From: JBFMFR01 sp040752025
GTDB lineage: Bacteria > Chloroflexota > Anaerolineae > Anaerolineales > UBA4823
Direction of reading: 5' to 3'
Assembly (NCBI GenBank): GCA_040752025.1
Contig: JBFMFR010000072.1
Span: 1 to 28,414, forward strand
Length of the DNA stretch: 28,414 nt
Part shown: positions 7,406 through 15,418 of the stretch, in pieces
How positions within the stretch are numbered: the stretch's first letter is position 1
Layout of the letters: every line of letters starts with the position of its first letter
Made by a program: the position numbers and the translations under genes
Notes under the pieces: model-generated
What the model saw: the letters and a program-made list of their open reading frames with translations, nothing else
Database searches by the model: none
Told to the model about the DNA's origin: nothing

Positions 7406-7936
7406 TTATTTCAGATAAGTTAACTCGATTTTAGTGGCCTGTAAGCGTTTTGTTAATGAGAAAAATGAGGGCGTGCGGCGCTGGTGACGCCTTTCATCCT
7501 GGTGATGCACGCGGTGGGGGATTACCTGTACAAGGTGGCGACCGGGCTGCTGATCGGCTGAACGGGTTTGGGCGGCTGGATGCAGGAGCAACCGGGTGTG
7601 ATCATCGATGAGACGCTCGTATTCTCCCGGCGCGAGGAGCAGGCGAGACTGGGCGGGCGTCAGGCGGGTCAGGGTAACCTCGTCTTCGCTGCCGTTGACC
7701 AGGTATTCATAGGTGCAGCGATAGTGGTAGTACAGACCGCACAGCGGGTAGCGGCGGATATGGTCGTTCTCTTTTTCGTAGGTGGAAATGCCTTCGATGG
7801 GAACCAGCCTACCGGCGGCTTCGGGCAGCGGGCGGTCCAGATCGTCCCAGCCATATTTGTAGAAGGCGGTCTCGACTTCATCCAGTTGGCTGCAAATTTC
7901 ACATTCCGAGACCGGGGAGGGCGGTTTTGCGTCCAT
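7406..7936 (-). CDS. hypothetical protein with CxxC and CxxYYxYRCxY motifs
   Basis: Not recognised. The 176-aa frame begins MDAKPPSPVSECEICSQLDE; the two cysteines of CEIC and the later YPLCGLYYHYRCTYEYLVNG could bind a metal or simply be structural. The first about 120 residues have a normal protein composition. The tail (after LLLHPAAQTR) becomes rich in Arg, Gln and His and looks like out-of-frame sequence, while the opposite strand over 7469-7561 reads a hydrophobic peptide (LVTPFILVMHAVGDYLYKVA) ending in a stop. I infer that the original C-terminus was lost in a rearrangement near 7560. No convincing ribosome site precedes the ATG. Confidence 0.5.
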   Translation of the reverse strand: MDAKPPSPVSECEICSQLDEVETAFYKYGWDDLDRPLPEAAGRLVPIEGISTYEKENDHIRRYPLCGLYYHYRCTYEYLVNGSEDEVTLTRLTPAQSRLLLAPGEYERLIDDHTRLLLHPAAQTRSADQQPGRHLVQVIPHRVHHQDERRHQRRTPSFFSLTKRLQATKIELTYLK

Positions 7937-8015
7937 CTGCTATCTATTTTATGCCAAATCCGCCTGGTTGGGGTGAGGGATGCTTGAAATTGGTGATTGG
8001 GAAGCGCGAGGAGAA

Positions 8016-8489
8016 CTATCCCTGTTCGTAGGTCTGCCTGATTTGGGCCAGGTCGATTTTCTTCATCTGGAGCATGGCTTGCATGGCGCGGCTGGATTTT
8101 TGGGCATCTGGGCCGGAGATCCAGTCGTTCAGACCAGCAGGAACAATTTGCCAGGAGAGGCCGTATTTATCGGTGAGCCAGCCGCACTGTACTTCGGAGC
8201 CACCCTGGGTGAGCTGCTCCCACAGGCGGTCTACTTCGGCCTGGTCTTCACAGTTGACGAAGAAGGATACGGCAGGGGTGAATTTGAAGTGCGGGCCGCC
8301 GTTCAAGGCGATGAATTCCTGCCCATCGAGCTGGAAGGAGACGGACGTGACAGAGCCCTGGGGACCGGGACCGGCCTCGCCGAAGCGGGTAATCCCGAGG
8401 ATGCGGGAATTCTTGAAGATGGCAGTGTAGAAATTGGCGGCTTCTTCGGCCTGATTTTCGAACCACAAGAACGGGGTTATTTTTTGCAT
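8016..8489 (-). CDS. VOC-superfamily protein, PhnB/3-demethylubiquinone methyltransferase-like
   Basis: A 157-aa single-domain protein of the usual length for the PhnB-like branch of the vicinal-oxygen-chelate superfamily. It starts MQKITPFLWFENQAEEAANF, followed by the typical F-Y-x-x-I/L-F, SVSFQLDGQEFIALNGGP, FFVNCEDQAEVDRLWEQL, and the closing GLSWQIVP...DPDAQKS-like end (here GPDAQKSSRAMQAMLQMKKI). Despite the old methyltransferase label there is no SAM motif; enzymatic activity is unknown for most members. Start 8489 is preferred because nearly all relatives begin at MQK; ATG 8498 is in frame but too near the AGGAG. It stands alone and is divergent from the SPFH gene. Confidence 0.85.
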   Translation of the reverse strand: MQKITPFLWFENQAEEAANFYTAIFKNSRILGITRFGEAGPGPQGSVTSVSFQLDGQEFIALNGGPHFKFTPAVSFFVNCEDQAEVDRLWEQLTQGGSEVQCGWLTDKYGLSWQIVPAGLNDWISGPDAQKSSRAMQAMLQMKKIDLAQIRQTYEQG

Positions 8490-8626
8490 GAGGAGCATGC
8501 TCCTAAGTGGATGGAGATGGAGTGTCTGATATTTTATCATAATTTAGCTAAGCTTTATCTATTTTGGCTGATTTAAAACGACTCTTGCTCAAGCGATGAT
8601 GAGAAGGCGGAAATGGCGAAATTGGG

Positions 8627-8632
8627 TATAAT
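8627..8632 (+). promoter_or_regulatory. candidate -10 box for the SPFH-fusion unit
   Basis: A perfect TATAAT lies 30 bp upstream of the SPFH start codon, with a strong GAGGAGGT ribosome site between. No convincing -35 hexamer is seen at 16-18 bp upstream, so assignment rests on the -10 and its position. Confidence 0.4.
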
Positions 8633-8662
8633 TCGGCTTTGATATGGTGAGGAGGTACGACG

Positions 8663-9631
8663 ATGGAGATTATCCTGAGTATCATTGGCATTGTAGTGGT
8701 GGGGGGATTGCTGGCGGTGCTGTTCGAGTATCGCGTACGCCAGCCGGACGTGCTGGTGCTGCACGAGCAGCAGGGGCGAATCGGGCTGCGTAAGGGGCTG
8801 ATCTACCCGCGGCATTTCAGCCTGGCGCTCAAGCGCACAACTTACCCGATCCAAATGACGATCGAGGCGACGGCAAACGGGAACCTGGGGGTGCGGGTCA
8901 AGCTGGTGGGCTCGGTGGCGCCGGCGCTGGAGCACCTGACGGCTTTGGTCCGAGTGGGGGGGTGGAACAGCGAGGCGGTGGGACGAGCGGCGGAAGAGAC
9001 GCAGGTGCTGCTGGAAGGGCTGGTGAAGGAATACACGGAGCGCCACGAGATCCACGCGCTGACTTCGGTTGAGGTGCTGAACTACCTGAACGAGCGTGCG
9101 GCTGCTATCGCGGAGAAATTTGGGGTCGAATTGATCTCCCTGGCGGTGCAGTCGCTGGACCCAATGGACGCGGAGATCGCGGATGCGCTGCGCCAGCAGG
9201 AACAGGCGCGCCTGCTCGAGCAAACGGAGCGGCTGAACAACCAGGCGCGGGCGGCGGCGGCGAAGGCGAAATACCAGGCCGACGAAGAGATCGCGGAGAT
9301 GGAACACACGCTGGAGTTGAAAAAGGCCGAGCTGAAGAAGGCGCTGCTCAAGAAGGAGGCGGCGCTGGCCAACCAGCAACTCGAGGATGAACTGGAACGC
9401 AAGCGTATGCGACTGGCGCTCGAGAAGGAAGAACTGGAGATGCTGAAGGGCAACCCGGAGCTGCTGATGCTGACGCCGCAAGCCGCCCGGCTGGCGGAAG
9501 CGAGCCAAAACTTGAAGAACGCACGGACGGTGATCGCGATCAGCCCGCAAGACCTGGCGCATGGCTCGGAATACCTGAGCCTGTTCCAGAATCTGCTGCA
9601 AAAAGCGCTGGAAGCGAAGAAAGAATCGTAG
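8663..9631 (+). CDS. SPFH/Band-7 domain membrane protein with long coiled coil
   Basis: A 322-aa flotillin/stomatin-like protein. One N-terminal hydrophobic helix (residues 3-20) anchors it. A Band-7-like domain follows (about 25-170), including ATANGNLGVRVKLVGSV and TSVEVLNYLNERAAAIAEKFGVELISLAVQSLDP, the usual juncture before the coiled coil. Residues about 180-265 are a highly charged Ala/Glu/Lys coiled coil. Family members oligomerise into membrane scaffolds. The ribosome site GAGGAGGT is strong. The gene ends 39 bp before the giant fusion gene on the same strand, so co-expression is very likely; a scaffold role for that enzyme is inference. It is shorter than classical flotillins and lacks their hydrophobic hairpin. 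Confidence 0.82.
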   Translation: MEIILSIIGIVVVGGLLAVLFEYRVRQPDVLVLHEQQGRIGLRKGLIYPRHFSLALKRTTYPIQMTIEATANGNLGVRVKLVGSVAPALEHLTALVRVGGWNSEAVGRAAEETQVLLEGLVKEYTERHEIHALTSVEVLNYLNERAAAIAEKFGVELISLAVQSLDPMDAEIADALRQQEQARLLEQTERLNNQARAAAAKAKYQADEEIAEMEHTLELKKAELKKALLKKEAALANQQLEDELERKRMRLALEKEELEMLKGNPELLMLTPQAARLAEASQNLKNARTVIAISPQDLAHGSEYLSLFQNLLQKALEAKKES

Positions 9632-9670
9632 CTGGATGGCCTGGCGATCCCTGGATGACGGGGAGGCGGT

Positions 9671-12600
9671 TTGAGCGCGCAAGCGATGGTATCTCGATGT
9701 GATTCTGCGGAGGCGTTGCGGATGAAAGCGATCCGGTCGGCGCGGGTTTCGGAGATCAGTGAAACTACGGCGGCAGCGCCGATCCCGGATGAGGAGCGGA
9801 TCAATTTCCATATTGGGAATCCGCTGCAAGACAGGCGGCTGTCTTCGGTTTTCTTGCGGATTGCGCTGGGGATCGATATTCAGCGAGAGGAACTAGGCGA
9901 GGCAGCGCCGGAGGCGCTGCTGGAACACCTGGGATGGGGAAGCGGGGAGCGAGCGAAACTTGACTTCCTGATCCGGACGGTGCAGAAGAGTTCTCCCTAC
10001 ATGCCGAGAGGCGGCTATTCCCGGAAAGCGCCGCACCGGTTGATCCAGAGGTTTTGCACGTGGCTGGAGGAGCAGCAAGAGCCGCTGCGCTACGATACGG
10101 GAGAAAAATCTGGCAAGCGGGAGATCATCCTGGCCTCGGGCGGGGTGCACGAGACGCTGCGGGTGATGTTGTTCGCGCTGTCGACTTACCTGGAAGCCGT
10201 GCCGGCGCAGATTCTGTGCTACCGCTGCGAACTCCTGCCGGCGATGAGAGCGATCCCCAACCTGCTGTTCGATGACCTGGAGGCGGACGAACGGAAGGCG
10301 CGCGAACAGATCGAGGCGTTCTTGACCAGCCAACCGGGAAGGCCGACGTTTTTGTTGATCGGCGAGGCCCTGGGGGAAGAAACGCGGCGCAAGCTGCGCC
10401 TGTTGAGCATCGAGCGAGCGCTGTTCTTCATCGAGGCGAACGACGCTCCCAACCACCTTTCGCTGGCGCGCGAAGCGAAGCTGGAGCAGCGCGTGATCCG
10501 GCTGCTGACGCCGGCGATCTTCGCAGCGAGATTGCAGGCGCTGTCTACGGTTTTCGTGGCGGGCAACGCGGAACTGCTGCGGGCAATCGAGAGCATGCAT
10601 TTCAGTCTCAAGGGGACGCCTTCGGCATCCGAGGCGGAACTGCTGGATTACCTGCTGGAAAATGGCCTGGCCCACCTTGGGGAGGACAGGCCGGCGCAGG
10701 TGCCTGAGGTGAGGCCAGCGTTCGAGGGCCTGGGATTGGGAAACGAGGCCGAAACGGCGCTGCCTGAACTGGCCGAACGGATCGAAGGGCGACTCGGACA
10801 GGTGTTGGGTGATCACGCAGAGATACTGGAGCGGGTTTTAACGGCCCTGGAAGGGAAAACGGCGGCGCTGGGCGAGCGCATCCAGGAACTGCGGAGGGCA
10901 GCGCTGTTCGATGAGTTTGCCGGGGTGGAGGCCGGAGAGCTTTTCGACCTGATGGTGCAAAACGTGCACGACCCGGCATGGCGGCAGGCGCTGGAGCGCA
11001 GCTTCCTGAGCGCGTTTTGCAGACACCAGGGGCAATACCTGCCGGAAGCCTGCCTGGTGGCGAGCGGCTCGTCGCGCACGGCGCTGGGAATCCTGGGTTT
11101 TCACTGTGGGATCAGCGAGGTGGTGATCGCGGATTTGAGCTGGTCTTACGAGCAATGCTTCCCCGAGGTGTACGTAGTGCCCCTAACGGAGGCGTTGGAG
11201 CTGGATGCGGAGGGGATGATCGCAAAGGTGGAGGAGCTGCGGCGGAAAGACCCGGCCTGGCAGGAGCGAGGGGCGGTGGCGCTCAATAATCCACACAACG
11301 CCACGGGGCGGATTTTCAACGAAGGGGCGATGCGTAAATTGATCGCCTACTGCCTGCAACACGGTGTGTACGTGATCGATGACCTGGCGTACCAGAACGT
11401 CGTGCCGATGGATGACCTGCCATTGATCAAGACCGCCCGCCAGTTGACGGAGGAACTGGTGCGGCTGGGCGTGGTGGATGAGGCGCAGGCCCGGCGGGTG
11501 ATCACGGTGCATTCGATGTCGAAGACGGACTGCCTGGCCGGGGCCAGGCTGGCGGTGGCGGAAATCCGTGAGCGGGCGCTGCGGCAGCGCTTCGAGGCGT
11601 TGAACGCGGCGATCCAGCCCAACCTGGCAGCAATTTTCATTTGTTATTTGTTCTACCGGGGTGAGAGGCGGGCGGCACAGGCTTACTGGCGCCTGCGCAA
11701 CGCGATCTTCGGCGAACGGAACCAGGCGCTGGCGGCGGCGGTAGAGAACCTGCCGGCGGAGCGCAACCCGTTCGGCCTGGCGATCGTGCCGCCGATGGGG
11801 AGTATGTATCCTTTGCTGCACGTCGAACGCCTGCCGGCTGGACTGTCGTTGGATTGGCTGGCATCTTCGCTGGCGAGGAACGGGATCGGGCTGCTGCCGC
11901 TGGCGACTTTCGCACGCACGGAAAAGGGGTTCGAAACGGGGAGGAGCACGTTCCGGCTGACACTGGGTGGCGTTGACCCGGCGGAAGTGCTCCTGGCGAA
12001 GACGCGGCGCCTGTTGATTTACCTGAACCGCCTGATCATGGAGGAGGAGGGGCGCTATAACCGCAAGCAGCCCGCGTTCAAGACGCCAGCCAGCAGGAGC
12101 AGCCGGCCGAGAGAACTGGCGCAGGCGTGGGAGGGGATTGCCAGGCAAATCCTGGAGCGGTGCGAGAACGGGCAAGGCCGAGGCGAATGGACTGGCCTGC
12201 TGCGCCTGGATGGCAAGGGCCTGCAAAGCGAGTTCTTAGCGTGCTATGCGCCGGAACGGCTGGAGGCGTTCCGGACCCGGCTGCGCGACCGGGCGGTGAT
12301 CAGCGACGAGCTAAAGTGGCGGGCGTTGAACGACGGCGGCAAGTGGCTGACGGAAAGGCTGGAGGGGGAGTTCATGAAGGATGCCCTGCAACAGCGGCAG
12401 GAACTGTTCCGGAAGCGCAGCTATGACCGCACGGTGCACCCCACGCAGATGTATGCGCTGCAAGCAGAGCTGGCGCTCGAAGCGGTGATGACGAAGCTGA
12501 TCGCCGGCCAGCCCGTTGGGGCAGAGATGGTGGAAAGAGCGGCCGAGGAGTTGAGGCAGGAATACCTGGGCCGGAATGTGAGCATCAATTCGGAGCTGGA

Positions 12601-15301
12601 GGCCGATGAAATCCTGGTGGATCTGGGCACGCTGACGGCGGGGGAGGAGTACGCTGAACTGTTTGCCGAGACGAGGCTGACGCCCATCCTGTCGTTCTGG
12701 AGCGACTGGGATGGGAGCAACCGGCCTTCTGGGCAGGGGCACCGGCTGACGGCGGCGGTGGTGATGGAGAACGTGCGGCGGATGGGGCGCATCCTGGACC
12801 AACTGCGACGGGTGGATGGGAACGTCCCGATCCGGGCGGAACTGCTGGCCGAACTGGAGCGGCTGCCGCAGCGCAACCAGCGCTTTACGCAACTGCTGAA
12901 CGAGATCACGCTCTTGACGCACCAGTTGGAGCAGCGATACCGGGGGGTGCTGCCTTTTTCTGTCGAGACGACGCCTTTGCAGCGGCTGGCGACGCGCTGG
13001 CACCTGCGCAGCGACCCGGCGCGGACGCTGTGGAAACACAACGACCGCTACGAGCGGAAAATGCTGGAACTACGGCGGCAACGACGGGCGATGCTGGAGG
13101 ATTATTTCGCGCTGAACAAGCAACTGCGGAAGCAGTTGTACGCGCTGATCCCGGCTATCCTGAATCACCGCAACGTGGAAGAACTGCTGCAGGAGGTGGT
13201 GGGCTACCGGGATATCTTGAAGCGCATCGTGGTCACGCCGCGCATCCACCAGGGGATGATCCTGGCACGCGATCAATTCGCGATCGACACGACGGTGTAT
13301 AACATGCACGAGATCAACACGATGGCGGGGAAATACGGCAACCCGGGGGCAACGCTGGCTTTGCAGATCAGCCTGTCGACGAAGGCTGATGCACTGATCG
13401 CGCTCGACCGGAAGATGCGCATCCAGAGGGAGCAGATGCACCGGGAGCACCCGTCAGCGGAGCTGCCCTCGATCCGGTTGATCCCTTTGTTCGAAGATAT
13501 CGAGGCGGTGCGGGGCATCCCGGAGTATCTCGAGCGGGTGTGGGATTACGCGGTGCAAAGCCGGAGCACGGCGCAATCACCGCGGAACCGGTTTGCCGAG
13601 ATCGTGGGGGAAGTTTTCATCGCCGGCTCTGATTTGAGCCAGCAGGTGAGCCAGGCGGCGGGGGCTTTCCTGTATCACAAGGCAAAGTACGAGGTGCACA
13701 AGTGGCTGGCCGAGCACGGGGCGACGGAAGATGTGCGCATCAAGCTAGGCAGCGGCGAGCCGATGCAACGCCAGGGCGGGTATTATTCCAGGGTTGCCGG
13801 GCAGCCGGCCTTCCTGATCTCGGAGGACAACCGACGCCGGTTTGCGATGCACCTGCCAGCGGCGGCGCGCAGGAGCACGGCGTATGCCGTGACGCCGCTG
13901 CTGGGGGTTTTTCTGAGCGAAGACCTGCGCACGTTCCAGGGCAATTTGTCGGAGCAACTGCGCTTCCTGCCGGTGCGTGATTTCGCCAGCCTGTTGTACC
14001 ACGTGCGCGAAGCGCAGCGAGCTCATCGCAATGACCTGCTGCGAGCCGCGGAAACGATTGCGGAGAGCCGGCTGGGCACGCAAAGCTGGAGCAGGCAAGA
14101 GCTGGAGCGCCTGACGATTGGGATGAGAGAGGCGCTGTACGAGGGGTTCCTGGAAGAGCTGACCGACAGCTTCCGGCAGATCGTCTTCGGGCGGGCGGAA
14201 GACGTGGTGGGGATTCACATTGTCTCTTATTTCATCGGAAGATCGATGCCTCAACTGCGGGACCGGCCGACTTCGCGAAAGACGCCGGGGACGGGCAGCG
14301 ACCGGGGACAGCAAATCCTGGCGAATATCGCTGAAATCATCCCGCTGGCAGAGCAGGGGAGCCTGCTGCGGGCGATCGTACACAACCAGGCGCAAACGGT
14401 GGTGCTGGGCGTCAACCAACTGACAACCGGGCTGTTCCGGGCGCTGGAACGCTTCGCGCAAAAGACTTTCGTGGAGGCCGAGCGGGAGCGGATGATGGCG
14501 GAACGGCTGCTGCCGCACCTGCCCGTGTACGAAATCCTGAATACTTTGCGAATCTACCAGGACTGGCGGGCGGAATTCCTGAACGGGATCGAAACGGCGT
14601 TCCCGGCGGGCAATTCGGCCTTCGTGGCTGTGCGGGAAGACAGCGACGCGATGCAGCGCTATCTGCCGCTGTTCCAGCAGGAACTGCTGCGGCGGCACGG
14701 CGTGAGCGTGAGCGATTTCTTCAGCAACGGCGCCTTCATCCCGGACCTGCTGCCCAGCCTGCGCCCCGACCTGGCGGTGCTGCTGCAGGAAAACCTATTC
14801 AATACGGATGTCGAAGTGATGCTGGAGCACGTTTCGGGGAGAATCCCGGATGGATGGCGGGAAGAGGTGACCCGACTGCTGCGGCTGCCCGAGCAGATTC
14901 GCTACTGGCGTGCGATGATCTGGGAGGTGATGGGCGAATCGATAACCCAGCGGGTGCAGAGCTTTGCAGAATTGGCGACGGCGTTGTATTCGTTTTCATC
15001 GACGCGCTCGTTTGGAGCGCCGCAGGCGGGCGCCCGCGGGACGAAGCTGCCAGCAGCCCTGGCGGGGTTCTTCCGCACGGCGCGGGCTGACGACGAAATG
15101 CGCCATTTCCTGGTAGGGGCGATCGAATACCTGAGCTCGTTCGCGGAAGGGAACGTGGATGTGCCGGTGAGCATCATCCGGGCGATGAACGATGTCGAGC
15201 GGATTGCGCAGATCGAGGAGAGCGCCCTGCCGGCGGCGAAGCAGGATGTGATGCGCTGTTGTTTGCTGCAGATCGCGCGATTGGCGGGGGAGAACGGGTA
15301 G
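9671..15301 (+). CDS. giant protein: degenerate aminotransferase + PLP aminotransferase + PEP-carboxylase-like region
   Basis: An 1,876-aa protein. Residues about 45-345 look like a decayed fold-type-I aminotransferase: NFHIGNP, ILASGGVHETLRVMLFAL and IEANDAPNH align with normal landmarks, but the Schiff-base position (RLLTPAIFAARL, 277-288) has no Lys. Residues about 400-785 are a complete PLP domain: GSSRTALG (466-), NNPHNATG (539-546), D571-L-A-Y574, SMSK618 as Schiff-base Lys, R626 and R762. From about 890 the order of motifs follows phosphoenolpyruvate carboxylase: TVHPTQ (H923) for TAHPTE, FWSDWDGSN (1009-1017) for WMGGDRDGNP, QISLSTKADALIAL for the VISMAKTPSDVLAV strand, IPLFEDIE (1271-1278), FIAGSD (D1321) for MIGYSDS, and a Gly-rich segment at 1360-1370. 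TTG 9671 follows GGGGAGG by 4 nt; later ATGs lack a ribosome site. Aminotransferase call firm; PEPC relationship by motif order. Confidence 0.8.
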   Translation: MSAQAMVSRCDSAEALRMKAIRSARVSEISETTAAAPIPDEERINFHIGNPLQDRRLSSVFLRIALGIDIQREELGEAAPEALLEHLGWGSGERAKLDFLIRTVQKSSPYMPRGGYSRKAPHRLIQRFCTWLEEQQEPLRYDTGEKSGKREIILASGGVHETLRVMLFALSTYLEAVPAQILCYRCELLPAMRAIPNLLFDDLEADERKAREQIEAFLTSQPGRPTFLLIGEALGEETRRKLRLLSIERALFFIEANDAPNHLSLAREAKLEQRVIRLLTPAIFAARLQALSTVFVAGNAELLRAIESMHFSLKGTPSASEAELLDYLLENGLAHLGEDRPAQVPEVRPAFEGLGLGNEAETALPELAERIEGRLGQVLGDHAEILERVLTALEGKTAALGERIQELRRAALFDEFAGVEAGELFDLMVQNVHDPAWRQALERSFLSAFCRHQGQYLPEACLVASGSSRTALGILGFHCGISEVVIADLSWSYEQCFPEVYVVPLTEALELDAEGMIAKVEELRRKDPAWQERGAVALNNPHNATGRIFNEGAMRKLIAYCLQHGVYVIDDLAYQNVVPMDDLPLIKTARQLTEELVRLGVVDEAQARRVITVHSMSKTDCLAGARLAVAEIRERALRQRFEALNAAIQPNLAAIFICYLFYRGERRAAQAYWRLRNAIFGERNQALAAAVENLPAERNPFGLAIVPPMGSMYPLLHVERLPAGLSLDWLASSLARNGIGLLPLATFARTEKGFETGRSTFRLTLGGVDPAEVLLAKTRRLLIYLNRLIMEEEGRYNRKQPAFKTPASRSSRPRELAQAWEGIARQILERCENGQGRGEWTGLLRLDGKGLQSEFLACYAPERLEAFRTRLRDRAVISDELKWRALNDGGKWLTERLEGEFMKDALQQRQELFRKRSYDRTVHPTQMYALQAELALEAVMTKLIAGQPVGAEMVERAAEELRQEYLGRNVSINSELEADEILVDLGTLTAGEEYAELFAETRLTPILSFWSDWDGSNRPSGQGHRLTAAVVMENVRRMGRILDQLRRVDGNVPIRAELLAELERLPQRNQRFTQLLNEITLLTHQLEQRYRGVLPFSVETTPLQRLATRWHLRSDPARTLWKHNDRYERKMLELRRQRRAMLEDYFALNKQLRKQLYALIPAILNHRNVEELLQEVVGYRDILKRIVVTPRIHQGMILARDQFAIDTTVYNMHEINTMAGKYGNPGATLALQISLSTKADALIALDRKMRIQREQMHREHPSAELPSIRLIPLFEDIEAVRGIPEYLERVWDYAVQSRSTAQSPRNRFAEIVGEVFIAGSDLSQQVSQAAGAFLYHKAKYEVHKWLAEHGATEDVRIKLGSGEPMQRQGGYYSRVAGQPAFLISEDNRRRFAMHLPAAARRSTAYAVTPLLGVFLSEDLRTFQGNLSEQLRFLPVRDFASLLYHVREAQRAHRNDLLRAAETIAESRLGTQSWSRQELERLTIGMREALYEGFLEELTDSFRQIVFGRAEDVVGIHIVSYFIGRSMPQLRDRPTSRKTPGTGSDRGQQILANIAEIIPLAEQGSLLRAIVHNQAQTVVLGVNQLTTGLFRALERFAQKTFVEAERERMMAERLLPHLPVYEILNTLRIYQDWRAEFLNGIETAFPAGNSAFVAVREDSDAMQRYLPLFQQELLRRHGVSVSDFFSNGAFIPDLLPSLRPDLAVLLQENLFNTDVEVMLEHVSGRIPDGWREEVTRLLRLPEQIRYWRAMIWEVMGESITQRVQSFAELATALYSFSSTRSFGAPQAGARGTKLPAALAGFFRTARADDEMRHFLVGAIEYLSSFAEGNVDVPVSIIRAMNDVERIAQIEESALPAAKQDVMRCCLLQIARLAGENG

Positions 15302-15315
15302 ATGTAAGATAGAAG

Positions 15316-15404
15316 AGGTGCAACGCACGGGGAACGTGCATCGCACCTGGGGTTGTGAGGGGATAAAGGGCAGGTGCAACGCACGATGAACGTGCATCGC
15401 ACCT
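15316..15404. repeat. two near-identical 33-bp hairpin repeats between convergent genes
   Basis: Copies at 15316-15348 and 15372-15404 are identical at 31 of 33 positions (they differ only at the GG/AT pair in the centre). Each is an imperfect palindrome, AGGTGC-aac-GCACG...CGTGC-atc-GCACCT, so each can fold into a stem of about 11 pairs. They lie 14 bp after the fusion gene stop and 14 bp before the GH3 stop. They probably act as a bidirectional terminator or mRNA-end stabiliser and resemble a REP-type element present in tandem. Confidence 0.75.
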
Positions 15405-15418
15405 TGGGCAGCGTTCTG

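Noticed and set aside
7469..7561. Short plus-strand hydrophobic peptide (LVTPFILVMHAVGDYLYKVA...)
   Set aside because: Preceded by an in-frame stop and without a start codon or ribosome site; perhaps a gene remnant, but too short to name.
8573..9829. Long minus-strand open frame rich in Arg, Gln and Leu opposite the SPFH gene
   Set aside because: Composition is that of an antisense shadow of a high-GC gene; no domain and no ribosome site.
11183..12226. 347-codon minus-strand frame inside the giant fusion gene
   Set aside because: Arg/Gln/Pro-rich antisense shadow; the plus-strand frame has clear PLP enzyme motifs.
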